DNA from: Bolinopsis microptera
Taxonomy: Eukaryota > Ctenophora > Tentaculata > Lobata > Bolinopsidae
DNA: 64,000 nucleotides
Direction of reading: 5' to 3'
NCBI RefSeq assembly: GCF_026151205.1
Contig: NC_087079.1
Location: 5,599,230-5,663,229, forward strand
The position numbers and the translations under genes are program-made. The notes beneath the pieces are model-generated. The model worked only from the letters and a program-made list of their open reading frames with translations, ran no database searches and was not told the origin of the DNA. Of the stretch, positions 33,620 through 43,094 are shown piece after piece (within the stretch, counting starts at the first letter, position 1; each line of letters starts with the position of its first letter).

Positions 33620-35940
33620 ATCTACAGGCTATCGTCAAACATGTTGCAAGGCGTCATCTTCAGTGACATAAGCCCTAGAAATTGTAAAAAGTTAGTAAAA
33701 CCCAAAATTCCTTTAAAAATCTGAACACTCTTAAAACGGTTATAAAGTTAAAATTAAGATGTTAGGAGTAATGGAAGGCCAAAAGGATTTATAGTGTTAA
33801 TTCCCAAAGGTTTTAAAGTCTTGAGTAGTTGAATATATTTATGTTCACGGACATCCAAAGTTTTAGGACTAGAATTATCAATAATTGACACATTAAAAAT
33901 TTTGTTAAAATCTTCCCTTTGTCTAAAACCATGATCCAACAAATGTAAACCCAAACTATATTCATCACTTGTTTCATCTACCTTATCACCATTTAAAAGT
34001 TTATAATATTTGACCCTATGTTCTCCAGTCCTAACCCGTAGAGATCGAGTTGTGCGACCGACGTAAGCCTTTCCACAGACACTACATTGGAACAGATAAA
34101 TGATGTTGTAGCTCTGGCAGTTTCCAGGGGAAGCTTTAACCTTCTTGCCGTTCACTTTGAATTCACGGGTGCCTTTGACAAGTTCACAACATTTGCATCT
34201 TGGCACATTGCATTTGCTGGTTGGGCCATGTTGAGCTCCTAAAGCAAGTTCTTTCAATTTGACGAGGCGAGATTTTAGGCTTGGCCCTGTTTTCTTTGTG
34301 TAACTGAAAATTGTCTTCCTAGGCGTGGTGGATGTTGAGGAGGTCTCTTGGGATGTTCCAGCAGTGTCACTTTCACTGAAACTCCTCGTTCTTGAGAGGT
34401 GTTCTTCATACTTCTTAGTCACAGACACCAGATCATCATCACTACCATAAGTAGATATGACCCTGATTGGGAGATGTAATGATGTCTGGTCATCAGGAGC
34501 CTGAACTTTGCGTGACAGTGATCTTGCTGTGTTGAGGACCTTATTACTGATGTTCTCAATCATTTTTCTAGGGTAACATGCGGCAAGGAAGGCTTTTTTG
34601 AGGTTGTTGAGATGTTCTTTCAGGCGTTCTTGGCAGTTGATGATCCTTCTGAGTCTTAGGCATTGAGAGTACACGATACCGGAATAGATATGGTTAGGGT
34701 GGGAGCTTTTAAAATGTAGATATGAACGAGAGTCTGTTGGCTTTATGAACAAATCCGTTTGGAGGGATCCTAAGGAATCGAAGGTGAACATTATGTCAAG
34801 GAAAGATACGTATTTACCAGGATCTTCTATTTGGTATTCATCAATGATTAGGCCATGGGAGAGGAGTGCTTTGTTAACATCTGCAATCCAAATTTTGAAC
34901 TCATCTGTAGTTCCCTCAAACAAACCTGCTCCGTCGTCAATGTAACGCCTGGCTGATACGATCTTATTCATGAGCTCTGGGTTACTATAAACACATTTGT
35001 TCATTAGGTAGTAGACTGCTATGTTTGCGATTTGGACACATAGTGATCCACCCGTAGGGATACCGATGAGCTGTATGAACCAATTTTGATCGAACACCCC
35101 AGCAGAGGATCGAAGGCTCAATTCCACCAATTTGGTGAGCCATTTGCAGAAATCTTCAGACCAATCTTCTCTGCATGATGACATAGCGGAATTCAGGGCC
35201 TCTATGACGAGGGGTGGTGTTAGAGAATCATAGAGGGCCTTAAAGTCGTAGGTAAATGATCTGAAGCCTTTCTTCTGTACTGGGGAATGTTCACTATCCA
35301 CGAAATCCAACCATTGAAGGGCATCAGTGCTATCAGTCAAAAGGTCAGAGCAGAAATCTTTTTCAAGATCCTTCAGGTATTGGCTAGCGAGGAAAACATC
35401 ACTGCGTTTTGTGATTCCATCCTGGAGTGCCGTGATGAGCCTGAAGGGGGGTTCGACTCCTGGTTTAAGGTCTTCCTTTTGAAGTTTGTGGATCTTTAGG
35501 GTGGGGTAGAAATAAGCTTTACCAGGTTTGAAGTGGGAAGAAGTACTCTTGTTGTTAGTAACTGTACCATCACTGTTTAGATTGTTGGTAATACCCATGA
35601 TGTCTTTAGCTTCTTTTGGTGTAACAAAGTTTTTCTTTTTTCCCTCGATCCATAAATCAAATAGTTCCTGGTGTAGGTCTTGCGTAGGGTCTTTAGCGAG
35701 CTTTTTATACAATAGGGGGTTGTCGAGCTTTTCCTGTGTTCTTCGCTTTAGCATAGCATATTAATTATTATCACTTATTAATTTAATATTCATAAATTAA
35801 TAATCAATTAAATATTCATTAATAATTGAATAATTGATATTTTTGATAGCAAAGTGATAGTCTCCACTCAGTTTTTTTCTAACAAGTTGTCGACGTTTCG
35901 GCCCACGCCTTTGTCATGGACGACTGACGAGACGTTACAA
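33620..35940 (-). mobile_element. Penelope-like retroelement, probably 5'-truncated
   Basis: A single long frame with reverse transcriptase and GIY-YIG domains is flanked on both sides by AT-rich TTAATTATTAA sequence. Beyond the coding end (33630-33680, minus strand) lies CACTGAAGATGACGCCTTGC, and beyond the 5' side (35880-35935) lies GGCGTGGGCCGAAACGTCGAC. These look like degenerate versions of the short motifs (CTGA-GA, CGAAACGTC) found in the hammerhead-ribozyme-bearing terminal repeats of Penelope-like elements. The element lies in what should be an asparaginase intron. Confidence 0.7.
33754..35754 (-). CDS. Penelope-like reverse transcriptase with C-terminal GIY-YIG endonuclease
   Basis: The 666-codon frame has the reverse transcriptase core: FYPTLKIHKLQ near residue 85, motif A YDFKALYDSL (about 170), motif B GIPTGGSLCVQIANIAVYYL (about 230), motif C ARRYIDDGAGLF (about 268), and the thumb segment YVSFLDI. 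The C-terminal region has a zinc-binding type cysteine cluster (CNVPRCKCC), then IYLFQCSVCGKAYVGRTTRSLRVR with the GIY-YIG core and H in GEHR. This order (RT then GIY-YIG) defines Penelope-like elements, which use the nuclease for target nicking. Catalytic Asp residues are present. The frame starts inside the usual N-terminal region (RRTQEKLDNPLLYKKLAKDPT), so about 100-200 residues are probably missing. Confidence 0.9.
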   Translation of the reverse strand: MLKRRTQEKLDNPLLYKKLAKDPTQDLHQELFDLWIEGKKKNFVTPKEAKDIMGITNNLNSDGTVTNNKSTSSHFKPGKAYFYPTLKIHKLQKEDLKPGVEPPFRLITALQDGITKRSDVFLASQYLKDLEKDFCSDLLTDSTDALQWLDFVDSEHSPVQKKGFRSFTYDFKALYDSLTPPLVIEALNSAMSSCREDWSEDFCKWLTKLVELSLRSSAGVFDQNWFIQLIGIPTGGSLCVQIANIAVYYLMNKCVYSNPELMNKIVSARRYIDDGAGLFEGTTDEFKIWIADVNKALLSHGLIIDEYQIEDPGKYVSFLDIMFTFDSLGSLQTDLFIKPTDSRSYLHFKSSHPNHIYSGIVYSQCLRLRRIINCQERLKEHLNNLKKAFLAACYPRKMIENISNKVLNTARSLSRKVQAPDDQTSLHLPIRVISTYGSDDDLVSVTKKYEEHLSRTRSFSESDTAGTSQETSSTSTTPRKTIFSYTKKTGPSLKSRLVKLKELALGAQHGPTSKCNVPRCKCCELVKGTREFKVNGKKVKASPGNCQSYNIIYLFQCSVCGKAYVGRTTRSLRVRTGEHRVKYYKLLNGDKVDETSDEYSLGLHLLDHGFRQREDFNKIFNVSIIDNSSPKTLDVREHKYIQLLKTLKPLGINTINPFGLPLLLTS

Positions 35941-36269
35941 TTACGTTAAAAATTAATAAAGCTCAATAAATGTAATAGATTTGTAGTGTTGTAATTAGTT
36001 TAAAGGTAACTTACAAATGTCGGTTAACGTTTAACAGAGTAACACGTTGCATTTTTTCGAAAAACCGTTGCTCTGGGATTTTACAGTAGCCGGGATACTT
36101 CGTGAGGATGTCACGTATATTTGATATTGGAAGTTGTCTTTATCAATAGTTTATTCTTTCAATTTTACCTTACACCATACAACTATTTTTTCGTCGTTGC
36201 TCCACAACGATTCTTGGCTGGCGACTAACTAACAGGTTACCACAGAAACTAACAGGTTACCACAGTAAC

Positions 36270-36365
36270 TATTGTGTCAAAATTACACAAGCGTAATCAT
36301 TTGGAAACCCCCCCCCCCCCCCCCCCCCCCCCCTCGGCTGATTACGTGAATATATATAACGACAA
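36270..36365. repeat. Small dispersed element with a 26-C run
   Basis: AAAATTACACAAGCGTAATC, then ATTTGGAAA, 26 C (36308-36333) and TCGGCTGATTACGTGAATAT. CGTAATCA and TGATTACG are inverted around the C run. A related inverted copy is at 31880-32030. The C run may be a polymorphic simple repeat. Confidence 0.6.
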
Positions 36366-36849
36366 TATGTGTAATTGTATTGCGCGAGCGATTTTCAATC
36401 GCGTTCTGAAAATCGAGTCTAATAATCTATCTTCTCCTACATTTTTTGAGCAATCACCCTCAAACTTTCAGGATATGTTCTTAGGATCAGTTAGAAGAGA
36501 ACTCTAGAGCTAGAATTTTGGGATAGGCCTTTAAAGATTTTGTTTTCGATTTTTTAAATCTTGGACCTCTAATAATCGACAAGAAACGAGGTCTGTCACT
36601 CTTCTCTATTAAAAACAAACTATAAAGTAGATTTCGGGAGAAATTTGATGAAGACCCCCTTAACGCAGCTGTTGAATTCCTACAGTAAGATCAACCCATT
36701 TAGCTCACAAGAATGGGTCATCTGCAAAGAATCACAATCTAGCTTACTTCTGCAACGTAATTAATGTTAGCATGCCCACTCAGAGAGAACTGAAGGTCTT
36801 GAGATGGTGTGACTGGTTCTCCTCCACTATTACAAACTAATGTATCAGT

Positions 36850-37074
36850 ATGAATGAAATTTAATGAGAATTACAGATCAAGAATTTTCCATTTCCACAG
36901 CTGTTCAGTGGTGACAATCTAATTCGTCAATTTAAATGGCCATCTGTCAAATATAACCATGTTACTACTACCACTTAATTTAATAAGCACTGTTCGAGGG
37001 GACATATAGGCTGAGCGGAACTAGCTCTGAATAGTGAATAATTTTATCTTTAGCAACGTGTTCCAACTATTTTT
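36850..37074 (+). promoter_or_regulatory. Upstream region shared by secreted-protein genes 1 and 2
   Basis: About 230 bases before gene 1 are nearly identical to 39857-40112 before gene 2 (GAATTACAGATCAAGAATTT, CCACAGCTGTT, CTAATTCGTCAATTTA, GCACTGTTCGAGGGGACATA), apart from small indels. This marks the left limit of the duplicated unit and probably holds the promoter. No TATA box is obvious here. Confidence 0.5.
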
Positions 37075-37458
37075 ATGATGAAGCTGCTAAGTTTTCTGTT
37101 AGTTTTAGCTAACCCCACTCTGAGTGAGCTGAAGCTTTTAAATACTCCTGACGGTGTAGCTGGTCCCCCACCCTGTGCAATTACTTGTTCTGGTGTCGCG
37201 CGACACACCGACAACAGATGGAGAGAATGGAAAAGGAACGCGTACAGACGGATAAACTTTGCAGAGTCTGGATTTGTATCTATACCAGTTGTTACTGCTA
37301 CCATGGGTGGTAGTGACATGTGTCCTTCTATCTACATACGGAATGTGTTTAGTACGAACAGTTTGTTTTATGTACATTCGGTGGAAGAGGCAACACCCAG
37401 CCAAATGGTTAACAACAAATGTGACGTTTATTGGATTGCAGCAGGGTACAACTGTTGA
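37075..37458 (+). CDS. Small secreted cysteine-rich protein, copy 1
   Basis: 127 residues, starting MMKLLSFLLVLANPTLSE (signal peptide, cleavage probably after TLS), then a conserved mature part: TPDGVAGPPPCAITCSGVAR, a variable loop, NFAESGFVSIPVVTATMGG, CPSIYIRNV, then ATPSQMV, CDVYWIAAGYNC at the C-terminus. No introns. The pattern of alternating strands with FVS-PVV, an aromatic FYV and C-DVYWIA resembles the H-type lectin fold (F--P-V ... V-W-A-G), so a carbohydrate-binding secreted protein is a plausible inference, not proven. This copy has Ser where the other copies have the third mature Cys (AESGF versus AECGF) and a shorter loop, leaving five cysteines. Confidence 0.8.
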   Translation: MMKLLSFLLVLANPTLSELKLLNTPDGVAGPPPCAITCSGVARHTDNRWREWKRNAYRRINFAESGFVSIPVVTATMGGSDMCPSIYIRNVFSTNSLFYVHSVEEATPSQMVNNKCDVYWIAAGYNC

Positions 37459-37499
37459 AGATGAGAAGGAAGAGATAACGAAATGAATTTAGGTGTTTG

Positions 37500-38150
37500 C
37501 TTTTTAAAGATGCTAATTTTAGTTAAATCTCAGATTGTTTTCTTCGTTGTCACAAACTTGAAGCTTAACGAAGACAGATAAGATCGTTACAATATCTTAT
37601 TTAACAGATATTATTCCACGTCTGAGTTAACAATTAGCTCGCCCAGTAGACTTAATTATCTGCTACTCAATTTAATTAGTGCATATAACTATATAATAAT
37701 ATCATAAATATCAGACGTTTTACTTAAAGGACGAGTTATTTAGAATTTTGACTTGTTAGTAATGAGTAGCCACTCCTAGAAATTAGGGAGGACACTCACC
37801 CCTGTAATAACACCAAAGAACGAAACTCATAGCACTCTCACACCCCAAGATATCACCTAAACACTAAAATTAGATCATACGCAAGTCTCGCCCCGCTGTG
37901 AGAGCAGGGCGAGAGATGCACGTTGATTTCTATTGTGCCAGTCTCTTGTTTATTTGGTTTTTGTCTTGTAATTGCTGTTTGAACCGTTACCTACACATTT
38001 GATAGAACAAAGCATTGAGAATGAAGTATTTTAAATTTCATAAAATGTCACATGATATCAATATAAGGTAATAATTTGAATAAAAAGTGTGGATTGAGAA
38101 AGTTTCGTTGGCTGCCATATGGACAAGTTAAAGTAGGGCTTTAAGACTTA
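37500..38150. other. 3' flank of gene 1 and spacer
   Basis: 37460-37710 is homologous to the 3' flank of gene 2 (40527-40950); from about 37712 the sequence belongs to the P2X7-ballast/THAP block. No gene seen. Confidence 0.5.
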
Positions 38151-38169
38151 GAACTACGTCTTACGGAAC

Positions 38170-38847
38170 TCATATTCTTGAATCAATGTACCCTGGCACA
38201 AAGTCTGTGTATTTTCCATTCGGTGATGGAAACATAGCACGAATACGTGAAACCACACAGGATGGCACCACATAACGTCGTCCTTTCCCACAAAATCGTA
38301 GGGTGCACATCTGCAGGAAAGTCGTATATGCGATAAATCTGTACCCCTCCGGTTTGATCGTGCCCTCACTGTCCCTGCTCACTGTTCGTATGCCACTCCC
38401 TTGTAGTTCAAGAACATGTTTTTCTTCAACAGTTTTCTTGAAAATGGGCAGTTCCGTTACACACGTCGCGTCTTTTCTCGACAGCAGGAAGTCGGAAATA
38501 ATAGTGCTCTCCTGGCAAAAGTAGCACTCCAATTCTGATTCCATAGTTTTGCAGTTACCGCATGTACACCAAGTCGAGACATCTTTATCAAGTCTTGAAA
38601 TGCAGTTCTGAGTTTCTGAATCCGATTGTTGATGTTCTGCCCCTTCATCACTGTCATAGTCATTATAGCCTACTGTACTCGGCTCATCATCGCTGCTATG
38701 ATCACTAGCTGGCAGTTTTGGATCGGCGCTAATATCCTGATAGTTATTCGTTGCTCCTATTCTATCAAAATCTAGCATGTAGTCTTCCGTTTCACTATTT
38801 TCCGAATCATCGTCAATTCCAACTGTTGTTTCGGGATCAAAATCCAT
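38170..38847 (-). CDS. Stand-alone P2X7 C-terminal ballast-domain protein
   Basis: 225 residues. Residues 1-85 are acidic and low in complexity. Residues about 88-215 match the cytoplasmic ballast domain of the P2X7 receptor: WCTCGNC, then CYFCQE, a later Cys in DATC, a helical stretch, RFIAYTTFLQM, and GKGRRYVVPSCVVSRIRAMFP before NGKYTDFVPGY. In P2X7 this domain binds zinc and guanine nucleotides; here there are no transmembrane segments, as in the stand-alone ballast proteins known from many invertebrates. It is intronless and head-to-head with a THAP gene 152 bases away, which suggests a transposon-derived pair or a shared promoter. Role unknown. Confidence 0.75.
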   Translation of the reverse strand: MDFDPETTVGIDDDSENSETEDYMLDFDRIGATNNYQDISADPKLPASDHSSDDEPSTVGYNDYDSDEGAEHQQSDSETQNCISRLDKDVSTWCTCGNCKTMESELECYFCQESTIISDFLLSRKDATCVTELPIFKKTVEEKHVLELQGSGIRTVSRDSEGTIKPEGYRFIAYTTFLQMCTLRFCGKGRRYVVPSCVVSRIRAMFPSPNGKYTDFVPGYIDSRI

Positions 38848-38999
38848 ACTCGTAATGTAAGAATTGTCGAATTACGCGAGCTAAAAAGATATTATCAATT
38901 AACAAGTAATCAGCGCCAACTAAACTAACCATACACGAGTCATAAAATAATGGCTATTTAGTTTATCAACTAAAAATTCTGTGATAACAGCTAAAGACT
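38848..38999. promoter_or_regulatory. Bidirectional intergenic region between ballast and THAP genes
   Basis: Only 152 bases separate the two divergent start codons, so both promoters must lie here or overlap the genes. It is AT-rich with no obvious TATA box. It is conserved, with indels, in the right arm at 61954-62112. Confidence 0.5.
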
Positions 39000-39827
39000 A
39001 TGGTGTCCTGTGCTGAAGGAAACTGTCCTAACAACACAAAGGTTAAATTCAAGAAGCAACCGTTCATATCCAAATGGCCTGGACGGAAGTTTTTACGATT
39101 TTATAAAATACCTGATCCTGAAACGAAGAAAGAACTTTTCATGAAGTGGAGATTACGGATTCGACGGAGACCTGAAGACGTAACTAAGCATACACAGATT
39201 TGTTCGGAGCACTTTGCAGATGAAGATTTCAATTCTTACGACTTCGATAGTGCAAAACGAGCGGAGTCGGTGACAAATATGTGGGTGAGACTGAAACCGG
39301 ATTCAATTCCAAATACTGATAGGGTGACTGGTGAAATCAAGATTCATCTGCAGTTAAACTTCGATATTGATGGCGGAAATTTTGATCAGCCAGGACGCAA
39401 GAGGGTAAGGAGAGACATCGGTTATATTGATCAGTTAGTCGAAGAGAATGAAGGAATACTTGACCGTTGCTCTCTAATAAGTACCTCCATTAAAGTCGGA
39501 GAAGCATCACAATCTCAAGAATTGATAGCCACCGAAGAACCCAACTTTGAAATAATCCCGAACAGATATCTATCTGTCCTGATATCAGCTGACACAAACA
39601 ATGACAAAGGTGTCCAATGCAGTCCTCGTACTACCAATAGCTCGATGCAGACTGGACTATCTTCATTGGTACAATGTTCTGGTCCCCAATCTGAAGCTGG
39701 CCCATTTACTCAGGATCTGCCAGAGGAAATTCTAGCAGAAGAAACTGACAGTGATGACTGTGACGACAGCGATGAAGATTACACTCCAGGAACTGCACTT
39801 TTACAGTCAAGTTCTCGCGGAAAAAAG
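39000..39827 (+). CDS. THAP-domain protein, first exon only
   Basis: Residues 1-100 form a THAP zinc-finger domain: Cys4 and Cys9 (SCAEGNC), FYKIPDP, Trp50 (MKW), and the C-x2-H pair Cys68/His71 (QICSEHF), ending in the LKPDSIPNT box. THAP domains bind DNA and are found in transposases (P element, Kolobok) and host regulators. The rest is acidic and low in complexity, ending in a DSDDCDDSDED run. The exon ends at AAAAAAG|GTAATA. About 25 bases later the sequence switches to the duplicated promoter of secreted gene 2, so downstream exons have been cut away or lie elsewhere. It is divergent from the ballast-domain gene. Confidence 0.85.
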
Positions 39828-40112
39828 GTAATATATTACGTTTTATTAATTATGTATGGATGAAATTTAATAAGAATTACAGATCAAGAATTTTCCATTT
39901 CCACAGCTGTTTAGTGCTGACAATCTAATTCGTCAATTTAGCCGGTTTAAATGGCCATCTGTCAAATATAACCATGTTACTACTACCACTTAATTTAATA
40001 AGCACTGTTCGAGGGGACATATAGGTTGAGCCGATCATTTAAAATCACCACTAGCTCTGAATGGTGAACAATTTTGTCTTTAGCAACGTGTCTCATTGTC
40101 CCAACCCTTTCT

Positions 40113-40526
40113 ATGATGAAGCTGCTAAGTTTTCTGTTAGTCGTGATAGTTTTAGCTAACCCTACTCTTAGTGAGGTGAAGATTTTAAATACTCCTGACG
40201 GTGTAGCTGGTCCCCCACCCTGTGCAATTACTTGTTCTGGTGTCGCGCGGTACACTGATACAGGCGACATTTACAACAACTACAGATGGAGGTATTATAA
40301 AGGGAACACGTACAGACGGATTAACTTTGCGGAGTGTGGATTTGTATCTATACCAGTTGTTACTGCTACCATGGGTGGTAGTAACAGCTGTCCTTCTATC
40401 TACATACGGAACGTGCTTAGTACGAACAGTTGGTTTTATGTACATGCGGTGGAAGAGGCAACACCCAGCCAAATGGTTAACAACAAATGTGACGTTTATT
40501 GGATTGCAGCAGGGTACAACTGTTGA
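40113..40526 (+). CDS. Small secreted cysteine-rich protein, copy 2
   Basis: 137 residues, intronless, starting at the double ATG (MMKLLSFLLVVIVLANPTLS signal peptide). The mature part has six cysteines: PPPC, ITC, AECGF, NSCPSI, NKCDVYW and the terminal C, enough for three disulfides. It matches copy 1 almost throughout, with an added loop (TDTGDIYNNYRW). The upstream 39857-40112 and downstream flanks match those of copy 1, showing a segmental duplication of about 0.9 kb. H-type-lectin-like strand pattern as noted for copy 1. Likely the ancestral, complete form. Confidence 0.85.
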   Translation: MMKLLSFLLVVIVLANPTLSEVKILNTPDGVAGPPPCAITCSGVARYTDTGDIYNNYRWRYYKGNTYRRINFAECGFVSIPVVTATMGGSNSCPSIYIRNVLSTNSWFYVHAVEEATPSQMVNNKCDVYWIAAGYNC

Positions 40527-40671
40527 AGATGAGAAGGAAGAGATAATGAAATGAATTTAGGTGTTTGCTTTATAAAGATGCTAATTTTAGTTAAATCTCA
40601 GATTGTTTTCTTCGTTGTCACAAACTTTAAGCTTCACAAAGAGAGATAAGATCGTTACAATATCTTATTTG

Positions 40672-40797
40672 GGAGCCGTCAGTTGAGCTTGCTCTCTGAC
40701 TCGTGGGTTGAAAACATCGTGTACAGTACTTCGTGAGTAGTACAGTACTTCACAACGATAATCCGCCTCCCCAATCGCAAATTATTTAGCAGATATT
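40672..40797. repeat. About 125-bp insertion in the 3' flank of copy 2
   Basis: Relative to copy 1, the 3' flank of copy 2 has an extra segment starting GGGAGCCGTCAGTTGAGCTT and containing GTACAGTACTTCGTGAGTAG then TACAGTACTTCAC, ending before CAGATATTATTCCACG. It is also present inverted in the right arm. It could be a tiny MITE. Confidence 0.5.
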
Positions 40798-40974
40798 ATT
40801 CCACGTCCAAGTTAACAATTAGCTCGCCCAGTAGAACTACTTCACAAGAACAACCTCCGACTTTAATTAATTTACCACTTCTCTTGACCTCCGTCTAGAA
40901 ATTGAATAATTATCTGCTTCTAAATTTTCTTAGCGCATATAATATCATAAAGGCCTTTTTACATCTTTTGTAAC

Positions 40975-41115
40975 ACCTTAAATTATAACATCGTTTATAA
41001 CATCTTTTATAACATCTTTTATAACATCTTTTATAACATCTTTTATAACACCTTTTAACAGCTTTTGACTTTGTAAAACCTTTTGTAACACCTTTTGTAG
41101 CACCTTTTATGAAGC
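40975..41115. repeat. Tandem ATAACATCTTTT repeats
   Basis: A 12-base unit (ATAACATCTTTT and variants ACACCTTTTGTA) is repeated about ten times with decay. Its inverted counterpart is at 59760-59930. Confidence 0.75.
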
Positions 41116-41608
41116 AGCTTTAACACCTATTATAGTCTCGCGGTTCATGTTGAAATTGAATCAAGCGGTAAAAATTTGAGTAAATCCTACTAATTAGAAC
41201 TTAAGTTTTATCTCTTCTAACTTAATCAAGTTAAAGTCCTTATCAAAATGGAGCTGCTCAGTATCCAGTGCAAGAACGATCATCTGTTTAAATCAACCAT
41301 CCAAAATTAGATTTATTCATTTTGATAAGCTTGACACCGAAATTTAATTTCTCCATTTTTATGAGCTGGAATGATAAATAGACTTGATTTTAAATGACCG
41401 CAGGCCGCAGATGTTGAGTACTGACAATAGAATTGACTAATTTAGTCACTAATAAGATTGAGCCATCTGTAAATTTTTACGGTCTAGACCATTTTATGTT
41501 AGGGAGTGTGAGAATGGATATAAAGGTTTAACTTATCTCTAAAAATCATCATTATCTTTAAAACTCAAATAAGTTTGTTTTTAGTAGCGTTTATCATATC
41601 GTTTGAAG

Positions 41609-42013
41609 ATGAAACTAATCGGATGTCTGGTCACTGTGATGATAGTTAGCCACACTCTCTCGAGTGAACTGAAGATATTGAATCTTCCAGAGGGTCAAAC
41701 TGGTCCTGCACCCTGTGCCCTGACCTGCTCTGGCGTGTCAAGATACAGCGAAAGTGGTGGCTACGGATGGCGGAATTATGCTGACAGTAAAGCACTCAAG
41801 ATTGCTGACATGAAAGGATGTGGATTTGTCTCCGTACCTGTAGTAACTGTTTCAGTCAGAGGATCTCACTATAGTTATAACTGTCCCTCCATCAGCATAA
41901 TTGGTGCCGACAGCGCAATGTTGTATGTAACTGCGGTGGGGAACGCAACACCCAGTCAAATGGTGAGTGAGCAATGTGACGTGTACTGGACTGCAAACGG
42001 CTACAACTGTTGA
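41609..42013 (+). CDS. Small secreted cysteine-rich protein, copy 3 (diverged)
   Basis: 134 residues; the start is the ATG at 41609, just after GAAG. Signal peptide MKLIGCLVTVMIVSHTLSS; mature part with six cysteines in the same spacing: PAPC, LTCSG, KGCGFVSVPVV, NCPSISI, EQCDVYW and terminal YNC. It is clearly paralogous but more diverged than copies 1 and 2. An ATATAAAG box lies near 41518, about 90 bases upstream of the ATG, and an AATAAA signal at 42138. The same TATA-like box is kept in the right-arm copy. The conserved cysteines and the end CDVYWTANGYNC mark one family. Possible H-type-lectin-like fold (inference). Confidence 0.82.
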   Translation: MKLIGCLVTVMIVSHTLSSELKILNLPEGQTGPAPCALTCSGVSRYSESGGYGWRNYADSKALKIADMKGCGFVSVPVVTVSVRGSHYSYNCPSISIIGADSAMLYVTAVGNATPSQMVSEQCDVYWTANGYNC

Positions 42014-42239
42014 AAAGAAATGCGGGATTATATTCTAGTTACTTTAAAAGTTGTTAAATTTAAAATGGATTTATCTTGTAAACCATCAATACAGTGTTTT
42101 ATTATTGTTCCGTGCACTAAAGCATTTTTTAAACATAAATAAACTAGTAACATCCTGTCTAAGAACTGACAGGTTGGTTACCATGGAAATCAAACCATCA
42201 CCCCAATTCTAGAGGTATTAGCTTTTTTAAAAAGATATC

Positions 42240-42840
42240 GAGCTCACAAGAATGGGTCATCTGTAAAGAATGACTCTAAGAGGAGCTGACATTAACTCCT
42301 TACCTACCCCCCCCCCCCCCCCCTCCCCTCCTTATCACATCTTACAATTAGCAGGCCCAACAGCTGAACAAGATAGCAGGTGCTTCAAAATAATTTGTTC
42401 AGACAATGTTGAAAATCATACACTTGTGACATTTGATTCTGATACTCTATTTCAGATCATCACCATCTAGATCTGGATTTTTATTCTTTATCACTCTATA
42501 CATTTCACTCCTATAGTCGACATCCATTGGTATTTCTATTCAATGCATACTCCCTATTTGCAGCAATCCCTCTTCAAGAGGAGTCAAATCCTGGAACAGA
42601 TTCAAGATATCATAAAGTTATATTTCTATCATTTTATTCCCATCCTCCAAAAATGTTTCTTAGATTTTCCTCAGATGTTTTTGTTACACCTTCATCATCA
42701 GGACATCATTGTAAAAACAAATACCCCCCACGATTTTGGTCTGAACTTCGAGTCTGATTCAAGAAACTCTGGTAAGCTAAGCATTTCGCATGCTTGACAT
42801 AAACAGTGCGATTTCCTGTTACAACGGAAACTTCACCCAT
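42240..42840. other. End of left arm and spacer
   Basis: 42240-42270 repeats the sequence upstream of copy 1 (AGCTCACAAGAATGGGTCAT at about 36697), the remains of another duplicated unit start. 42307-42323 is a 17-C run. From about 42420 the sequence is unique. No gene seen. Confidence 0.5.
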
Positions 42841-42861
42841 AGGGAACTGTTTGCAATGTTG

Positions 42862-43092
42862 TTAACTACAGAAACATCTTTTGCTCGTGTTGTGATATTC
42901 CGACCATTGTGCATTAGCTTCCCTTTTTAATATATGTAATCGTAAAAAGTCCTTTGGCTGTGGTGGTATATTAAAATTTATGGGACCATCATTGAATAAT
43001 TTTGTTACGGCCATACTTTCAAATATAAGTCTTTGAATCGAAAATTGTGTTGGTGTGTATTCCATAGAAGGGAGACGATGACAATGAATCAC
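42862..43092 (-). pseudogene. Polinton capsid-region protein fragment (a)
   Basis: A fragment with TPTQFSIQ, then GPINFNIPPQPKDFLRL. A PTQ-S-I motif followed some 25 residues later by GPI-F-I and an acidic/aromatic D-(Y/F)L is a recurrent feature of Polinton structural proteins. Broken at both ends. Described only; no restoration attempted. Confidence 0.55.
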
Positions 43093-43094
43093 TA

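Larger units (their letters stand above)
37060..42420. repeat. Left arm of a 5.4-kb inverted duplication
   Basis: Every feature from here to 42420 recurs in reverse order and orientation at 58425-64000: secreted genes 1-3, the P2X7-ballast gene, the THAP exon and the TAACATCTTTTA repeats. The match fades at about 42420/58425 (TTCAAAATAATTTGTTCAGAC versus its inverted relative) and runs off the right end of the window on the other side. This arm has intact reading frames. Confidence 0.95.

Noticed and set aside
34745-35764. Plus-strand frames antisense to the Penelope-like element
   Set aside because: Shadows of the strongly supported minus-strand reverse transcriptase.
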